NCBI GenBank assembly: GCA_021825445.1
Contig: JAKAHA010000009.1
Location: 1-41,309 of the forward strand
Direction of reading: 5' to 3'
DNA: 41,309 bases
Source of the DNA: a bacterium
GTDB taxonomy: Bacteria; Patescibacteriota; Microgenomatia; UBA1406; GWC2-37-13
Within the stretch, counting starts at the first letter, position 1. Each line of letters opens with the position of its first letter. The translations under genes and the position numbers were made by a program. The notes below the pieces were generated by a model that saw nothing but the letters and a program-made list of their open reading frames with translations, did no database searches and was not told the DNA's origin. This document shows, piece after piece, positions 37,237 through 41,309 of the stretch.

Positions 37237-37307
37237 GGGCGAGGATAGAATCGGACTATCGGTCTCATCTTTATCAGAGATGTGTTTTACCATTAAACTA
37301 CACGCCC
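37236..37307 (-). tRNA. tRNA-Ile (anticodon GAT)
   Basis: Acceptor GGGCGTG/CTCGCCC with one T-T mismatch, discriminator A. D arm TAGTTTAATGGTAAAAC, anticodon stem CATCT/AGATG with loop CTGATAA (anticodon GAT). T stem GATAG/CTATC with loop TCCGATT, so position 55 is C where T (pseudouridine) is almost universal. CCA is not encoded. Its 5' end overlaps a cccttcgacaagctcaggg hairpin. Confidence 0.93.
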
Positions 37308-37323
37308 TTCGACAAGCTCAGGG
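37305..37323. repeat. CCCTTCGACAAGCTCAGGG hairpin at the tRNA-Ile 5' end
   Basis: A 19-nt hairpin with ccct/aggg-type stem, related in its core (ttcga ... gctca) to the start-codon hairpins. The first three bases are shared with the tRNA acceptor stem. Confidence 0.75.
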
Positions 37324-37384
37324 TAAACCCTAAAACTTAAAAATTATAGCATATTGTATTATGATTTCATATATAATGAAATAT

Positions 37385-37601
37385 AATATAAATTGACCTA
37401 ATTAATCTAATTTCTAAAAAATAACCAATAACCAAATAACAAGAAACAAACAAATATCAACGTTCAATTACCAATTAATCCAAACATTGTTTTGAATATT
37501 GTTTATTGGTAATTGATTATTGTTTGGAATACTTGGAATTTGTATCTTGGTTATTATTTAGGTTAATTAGAAATTAGAAATTAGTAATTAGTAATTATTA
37601 A
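37385..37601 (+). repeat. AATTAG-word long hairpin, copy 5 (before atpC)
   Basis: About 215 nt. The left arm has gacctaattaatctaattt and ccaataaccaaataac-type words, the middle has an attaccaatt/ggtaattgattattg inner part, and the right arm holds ggtt/aattagaaattag repeats ending 2 nt before the atpC ATG. Bases 37502-37572 are exactly inverted at 41239-41309. Confidence 0.8.
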
Positions 37602-38021
37602 ATGAATACACTTCGGCTTAAGGTAATAACACCTCGCAAGATCGTCATAGATAAAGACGTCTCCTCCGTCACTATTCCAACTGCCGAAGGTGAAGTGACT
37701 ATCCTTCCCAACCACTCTCATTTATTTTCACTTCTTGTTGAGGGGATAATAAAAATAAAAGAAAGACCAAATGAGGAAGATTATCTGGCAATTGGCGGGG
37801 GATATTTGGAGACTGACGGAAAAGAGTTAAGTATCCTGGTTTCTCGAGCTTATGGTCAAGGTGAAATTGATGAAAAATTAATCGCCAAAGCAACCGAGGA
37901 CGCCAAAAAAATTCTTGCTTCTCCTGCAGGGGATAAAGAAAAAGCCGAAGCACTCTCAATGATGCGAAGAGCAACAATAGACACCAAACTTCTTAAAAAA
38001 AGAAAAACAAGAGTTGTTTAA
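37602..38021 (+). CDS. atpC: F1 ATP synthase epsilon subunit
   Basis: 139 residues. It has the beta-sandwich N-terminal part LRLKVITPRKIVIDKDVSSV, TIPTAEGEVTILPNHSHLFS and AIGGGYLETDGKELSILVSR, then a helical hairpin with KIDEKLIAKATED-like and AEALSMMRRATI stretches. It couples proton flow and inhibits the F1 motor. Normally it follows atpD; here its neighbours are tRNAs and unrelated genes, so it stands alone. Confidence 0.95.
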   Translation: MNTLRLKVITPRKIVIDKDVSSVTIPTAEGEVTILPNHSHLFSLLVEGIIKIKERPNEEDYLAIGGGYLETDGKELSILVSRAYGQGEIDEKLIAKATEDAKKILASPAGDKEKAEALSMMRRATIDTKLLKKRKTRVV

Positions 38022-38032
38022 AAAAATTATTA

Positions 38033-38377
38033 TTACTGTCCTTGACCGCCAGGTTTTAAAAATTCTTCTGCCCATCTGCCGCCATCTCCTCCTTCATTAA
38101 TTAAACTCTCTATTTTATCAACACCCAATCCTTGTGCTAAATCACTCGCCACTGCACCTTCGCTAGATAATTTTTTTACAGCAGAATTTGCTTTTTCTAT
38201 TTGTTCATCAGTTAAATCAGGCACCCAACCTGGACTACCAGGTTGAGGTAGTAGCATTCCTACTCCAAGTAGAGATATACTCATAAAAACGATCGTCTTG
38301 ATTGTATTTTTAAACCTTCGTAATAAATCAAGATGTCTTAGATGTGTTGATACTGAAGTTTTTATTACGTCACCCAT
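38033..38377 (-). CDS. Small membrane protein, unknown
   Basis: 114 residues. Residues 1-22 are basic/His-rich (SVSTHLRHLDLLRRFKN), about 25-45 form one membrane segment (TIKTIVFMSISLLGVGMLL), and the C-terminal part, starting PDLTDEQIEKANSAVKKL, is soluble, with Gly-rich ending. I do not recognise the family. A clear promoter (38413-38441) lies upstream. It converges on atpC, with 11 nt between the stops. Confidence 0.6.
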   Translation of the reverse strand: MGDVIKTSVSTHLRHLDLLRRFKNTIKTIVFMSISLLGVGMLLPQPGSPGWVPDLTDEQIEKANSAVKKLSSEGAVASDLAQGLGVDKIESLINEGGDGGRWAEEFLKPGGQGQ

Positions 38378-38412
38378 AACAAATATGGTAATAATTAACT
38401 ATTTAATTGACG

Positions 38413-38441
38413 ATAATATATAAGTAAAAAAAATTTGTCAA
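38413..38441 (-). promoter_or_regulatory. Sigma-70-type promoter of the small membrane protein
   Basis: Minus strand: -35 TTGACA (38441-38436), 17-nt spacer, -10 TATTAT (38418-38413). It gives a leader of about 30 nt. Flanking gtcaat/attgac and taataatt words form an imperfect inverted repeat around it. Confidence 0.7.
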
Positions 38442-38480
38442 TGTTTACTTTTTTGGTAATAGTTAGTGAAATTTAATATG

Positions 38481-39077
38481 TTATGGTAACGCATAAAATT
38501 CTTTAAGAAATATCGGCATCCATTCTTTTAGTAAGGCTTTACCAGTTGATGTTTCTATCATCTCTATTTCTGTTGCTAATGTATTTCCCACATAGGCAGC
38601 CGCCATTTTAAATTGACTAAATTTATCATAATCCGTTGCTATTCCTCCAATGACGTCTGACTCCATAAAAGCCCTACCAATTGCTCCAGTTATTAATCTA
38701 GGCTTATTATGATGCTCAATTGTAGTTAAAATGTCACGCGTTTGTTGAGTATTATAATATTTACCATGTTGTTCAAAAAAACCTTCTGCAATTTTACGGG
38801 AATGAAAACCATGATCGCTACGACTTATTGAATTACCAGTATCATGAAACCATGCACAAGTTCGAAGAGTTAACTCATCTAGCCCTTCACCTCGTGCAAT
38901 TATAGTTGCGAAATAATCTACATTAAAAGTATGCGGAAGATCATATTTTTCTCTTCCATTTTCTAGGTGAGGTATAGCAAACATTCTTGCACACAAAAGA
39001 GGTTCTCTAATAGATACTGAGAGATTTTTATCTAACGCAATTGTAGTTCTATGTATTTGTACAATTCTTTCAGTCAT
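38481..39077 (-). CDS. HD-domain phosphohydrolase-like protein
   Basis: 198 residues from the ATG at 39077 (MTERIVQIHRTTIALD); the longer frame starts at a TTG. HD-type metal residues: LPHTFNVDYFATIIAR (first His), AWFHDTG (HD pair), DHGFHSRKIAEGFFEQHG, TTIEHHNKPR, and a later ESDVIGGIATDYDKF. The family hydrolyses phosphate esters, often nucleotides. The substrate is unknown. Confidence 0.8.
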   Translation of the reverse strand: MTERIVQIHRTTIALDKNLSVSIREPLLCARMFAIPHLENGREKYDLPHTFNVDYFATIIARGEGLDELTLRTCAWFHDTGNSISRSDHGFHSRKIAEGFFEQHGKYYNTQQTRDILTTIEHHNKPRLITGAIGRAFMESDVIGGIATDYDKFSQFKMAAAYVGNTLATEIEMIETSTGKALLKEWMPIFLKEFYALP

Positions 39078-39144
39078 ATACCGCAAAATATTAGGCAATA
39101 TTTTACTATATTAAACAAAATATATGACGACGAAATTTTAAACC

Positions 39145-39975
39145 TCATCTGTTTTTTATCAACTCAATCTCACTTCCAATTTTAGGAAAATTAAATTCGT
39201 CAACACCTGTTGTTGGTTTGCCTTCGGTGAAATGTCTCCAAATGCTGATTTCCAAGAATCGATTATCTTTTTTTCCAGAAGATCCAGGGTAGACAACAAG
39301 TTCACCAGGAATTCCGCCAAATAAATTTGGGACATATTTTGCTTTTTTCACAATTTGATTAATTCTTAAATCGACAATGTCACCATATTCGTATTTGCCT
39401 TTAAAATCTTCTATTGTTATAGTCGTCTTAATATTTCCATAATTATCAATGTGACCAATATATTGACCTTTTAAGTCGGGGATATTATCCACCCCTATTT
39501 CCTCAAGCTCCAAATCGTCTTCAAGATAGTCCATTAAATATGCAGACAATTTTGAATACAGGTCTCTCGAGTGAAATTGTCCCTTTTCATTAACTCCAGT
39601 ATAAGTAAATAACTCGTCTATTCTGGATTTAATCATTGAAAAATCATAACCAGCATTTGGACCAAGAAGATGAACTCCTGATTTTAATTTCATAATCACG
39701 GGTGGAGCTCCCGCTGCCTTTTCGATACTTTGTTTTGAGTGTAGTCGGGGATCAGTATTTTGGAAAATTACTGTTTCCAATGGTTGCCCGTATCTTTCAA
39801 TATCTTCAACTATTTGGTTGATAAGAAAACTCGTATGAATTGTTGAAGGAGTTGATGAAACAAAACTAATATTTGAATATTTACTATCTTTTAAAAAACC
39901 TTCTACGCTAATTTTAATTTCTTGACAAGTCAGTGAGTCGGAAGCCCAATCAGCCAAAACTATTAACTTTTTCAT
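39145..39975 (-). CDS. SAM hydroxide adenosyltransferase-like (DUF62) protein
   Basis: 276 residues. N-terminal VLADWASDSLTCQEIKISVE, then NTDPRL, LLGPNAGYDFSMIKSR, FHSRDLYSKLSAYLMDY, and a beta-barrel C-terminal domain with GQYIGHIDNYGNIKTTIT and YPGSSGKKDNRFLEISIW. This order fits the SAM-dependent chlorinase/fluorinase/hydroxide adenosyltransferase fold, whose commonest members split SAM to adenosine and methionine. The catalytic residues were not all matched, so the reaction is tentative. Its ATG lies in a start-codon hairpin. Confidence 0.78.
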   Translation of the reverse strand: MKKLIVLADWASDSLTCQEIKISVEGFLKDSKYSNISFVSSTPSTIHTSFLINQIVEDIERYGQPLETVIFQNTDPRLHSKQSIEKAAGAPPVIMKLKSGVHLLGPNAGYDFSMIKSRIDELFTYTGVNEKGQFHSRDLYSKLSAYLMDYLEDDLELEEIGVDNIPDLKGQYIGHIDNYGNIKTTITIEDFKGKYEYGDIVDLRINQIVKKAKYVPNLFGGIPGELVVYPGSSGKKDNRFLEISIWRHFTEGKPTTGVDEFNFPKIGSEIELIKNR

Positions 39976-39996
39976 ATTTCGACTTCGCTCAATATG
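39973..39996 (-). repeat. Start-codon hairpin element, copy 3 (SAM-type gene)
   Basis: Minus strand: CATAT TGAGCGAAGTCGAA ATATG, the last ATG being the start of the gene at 39975. This copy lacks the upstream ATGATCCT hairpin. Confidence 0.8.
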
Positions 39997-39998
39997 AG

Positions 39999-41213
39999 CT
40001 ACTTTATCCTTTCAAGGATATAACTTGTAATCTCATCAAAATTTACAATGCCCTCTAGTCGTTTATCCTGATTGACAACCGGCAGAGAAGACAAATGATA
40101 CTTTAAAAACTTTTTCATTGCAATCTCAACTGGTGTTGTCAAATGAATGACAATCAAATTCTGAGTCATAAACTTGTACAGTGGCATATCGGAATCATGT
40201 TTCAAAATTTCCTGAAGACTTACAACTCCGGTTAATTGGCTTTCTTTATTGACTACATAAATATTGTATAAAGAAGAAAAATCCTTAGCTTCATCTTTTA
40301 TCTTATCTATTACTTGGTGTACCGTGTCTTCCGGACCAGCAGTCAAATATTCAGTAGTCAACAATCTACCTATTGGTTCTTTTGAAAACTTTAAAAGATA
40401 AACTATTTGAGATTTAATGTTCGGATTTAATTTTTCCAATACTTCCTCCATTTTCTTTTTTGACAAAGTTAAAAGTACATCGACCGCTTCATCTGGATCA
40501 AGGAAACTAATTAATTTTGCCGCTTTATCAATATGAAAATTCTTAAATAAGGCAGTTTGATAATTTATATTGAGATTGCCTATTACCTCTGCAGCCTTTT
40601 CGGTATCAAGAATCTTCAAGAATTTCCTGGCATTTATTACATTCGTTTTTTCCAAATAATCAGCTAAATCTTCTGGCCTAATCTTTTCTAATTTTTCTTC
40701 CTTTTTTTTGAGTTTTACATTACCTCTGATCAACTCCAGTGGTTGAATATCGGCCCAAGATAGAAATTGCGAAGCTAATTTTATATGAAATAAGGATGCT
40801 ATTTTATAAAGATTATTTGCTCCAATTCTAAGTCTTCTAAATACCCCAAGAATCCCAACATCAACTCCTGCTATCGACAGCTTCTCTTTATCTTGCAAGG
40901 CGACATCATTTACTCTAACAACTTTATTACCTTTCAAATCAATAATTTGTTTATCTAATAAATTTTTCACTAAATAAAGTTCGTTTTCTTCAAGGTAAGT
41001 GACAAGAAATTCCTTTTCGATTGTAAGATATTTATCGACTTTTTGAAGATAGTCAGTCGAGACTATCAATCTTTGACCTGATTTACTATTAATCACAATT
41101 TTTGTAACAATTGGATTTTCTGCAACTAAAAAAATCAAGTCATCCAAATACCCAATAACAATATTATCTTCGGTAATAACCTTTTTTTTAGCAATTTCAG
41201 AAAAATATAGCAT
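39999..41213 (-). CDS. PRC-barrel / MgtE-N / CBS protein without membrane domain
   Basis: 404 residues. N-terminal PRC-barrel-like repeats (about 1-85 and 87-160) are followed by an MgtE N-terminal superhelical region (about 190-280: RPEDLADYLEKTNVINARKF, LLTLSKKKMEEVLEKLNP) and then a pair of CBS domains (about 285-404: LTGVVSLQEILKHDSDMPLY, LEGIVNFDEIT). The five-helix channel part of MgtE is missing. It is probably a soluble sensor or partner of a metal transporter lying outside the window (inference). An AATTAG hairpin lies before its ATG. Confidence 0.8.
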   Translation of the reverse strand: MLYFSEIAKKKVITEDNIVIGYLDDLIFLVAENPIVTKIVINSKSGQRLIVSTDYLQKVDKYLTIEKEFLVTYLEENELYLVKNLLDKQIIDLKGNKVVRVNDVALQDKEKLSIAGVDVGILGVFRRLRIGANNLYKIASLFHIKLASQFLSWADIQPLELIRGNVKLKKKEEKLEKIRPEDLADYLEKTNVINARKFLKILDTEKAAEVIGNLNINYQTALFKNFHIDKAAKLISFLDPDEAVDVLLTLSKKKMEEVLEKLNPNIKSQIVYLLKFSKEPIGRLLTTEYLTAGPEDTVHQVIDKIKDEAKDFSSLYNIYVVNKESQLTGVVSLQEILKHDSDMPLYKFMTQNLIVIHLTTPVEIAMKKFLKYHLSSLPVVNQDKRLEGIVNFDEITSYILERIK

Positions 41214-41309
41214 TTTTTAAATTTCTAATTTCTAATTATTCTAATTAACCTAAATAATAACCAAGATACAAATTCCAAGTATTCCAAACAATAATCAATT
41301 ACCAATAAA
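41214..41309 (-). repeat. AATTAG-word hairpin, copy 6 (cut by window edge)
   Basis: Visible half of a hairpin whose edge lies 5 nt before the ATG at 41213. Bases 41239-41309 are the exact reverse complement of 37502-37572 (71 nt), and the match may run past the window. Confidence 0.8.

Noticed and set aside
37042-37601. CRISPR-like array from the repeats around the tRNAs and hairpins
   Set aside because: There are only two copies of the 34-nt unit, spaced by a tRNA gene, and the rest are self-complementary words without regular spacers.

Overview
The window is AT-rich, densely coded bacterial DNA. It most likely comes from a Patescibacteria (CPR) genome, probably of the Microgenomates group. 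The signs are small genes packed in long co-directional runs, a release factor without its first domain, a short EF-Ts, bS18/bS21/bL31 of CPR type, paralogous TrpR-like and PaaX/Cas2-like regulators, PSTSLRTS-type and IKDQ-type low-complexity inserts, and -10 boxes only 5-12 nt from start codons, which implies leaderless mRNAs. TGA is used as an ordinary stop. No phage, CRISPR array, rRNA or transposase gene was seen.

Layout. 1-5000 (minus): hisS, a domain-1-less RF1, an MFS exporter, a secreted metallopeptidase-like protein flanked by direct repeats, and rpmE (cut by the window edge). 5000-8900 (minus): a TrpR-like regulator between two copies of its own operator, then rpsF-ssb-rpsR-unknown-ctpA-PDZ. 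8980-10687 (plus): a membrane glycosyltransferase riddled with in-frame repeats. 10761-13380 (minus): tRNA-Pro, then a 22-residue Cys-rich leader peptide with a terminator and a possible antiterminator, then cysK-cysS. This looks like a classical ribosome-stalling attenuator. 13381-16734: a charged unknown protein, a MIP18-like protein, RNase J and recR. 16735-17918: an inserted segment with a second TrpR-like regulator, followed by a duplicate of the recR tail that differs only at synonymous sites. 17916-23759 (minus): proS, a DHH-like protein, rpsU, ybeY (zinc site lost), dnaX, ybaB, prs. 23760-24646: a PaaX/Cas2-like regulator between two copies of its palindrome. 24619-33983 (minus): a membrane ClpC-like ATPase, tmk, an Ig-like membrane protein, galU, rpsB-tsf-frr-rseP (no pyrH), two NMP-kinase-like proteins and an MFS protein. 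34000-34620: a decayed TrpR relic, a small gene with a repeat-containing promoter, and a start-codon hairpin. 34621-37043 (plus): two overlapping ATP-grasp ligases. 37078-37307: tRNA-Val and tRNA-Ile. 37602-41213: atpC, a small membrane protein, an HD hydrolase, a SAM-hydroxide adenosyltransferase-like protein and a soluble MgtE-N/CBS protein. A 71-nt perfect inverted repeat brackets this last block.

Three themes stand out. (1) The cysK-cysS operon carries an apparent cysteine attenuator. (2) Three regulator genes of two unrelated folds share the same upstream promoter module with conserved spacing, and each lies between two copies of its own gene-specific operator. A fourth, decayed copy is present. 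(3) The genome is full of small hairpin families. AATTAG-word hairpins fill the gap before at least six start codons. TGAGCGAAG hairpins carry the ATG of three genes, with compensatory stem changes. GTAG...CTAC palindromes appear between genes and also in frame inside recR and rseP. One ribosomal gene (rpsU) has a perfect Shine-Dalgarno sequence while its neighbours have none.

All family assignments come from reading motifs by eye. No database search was run.
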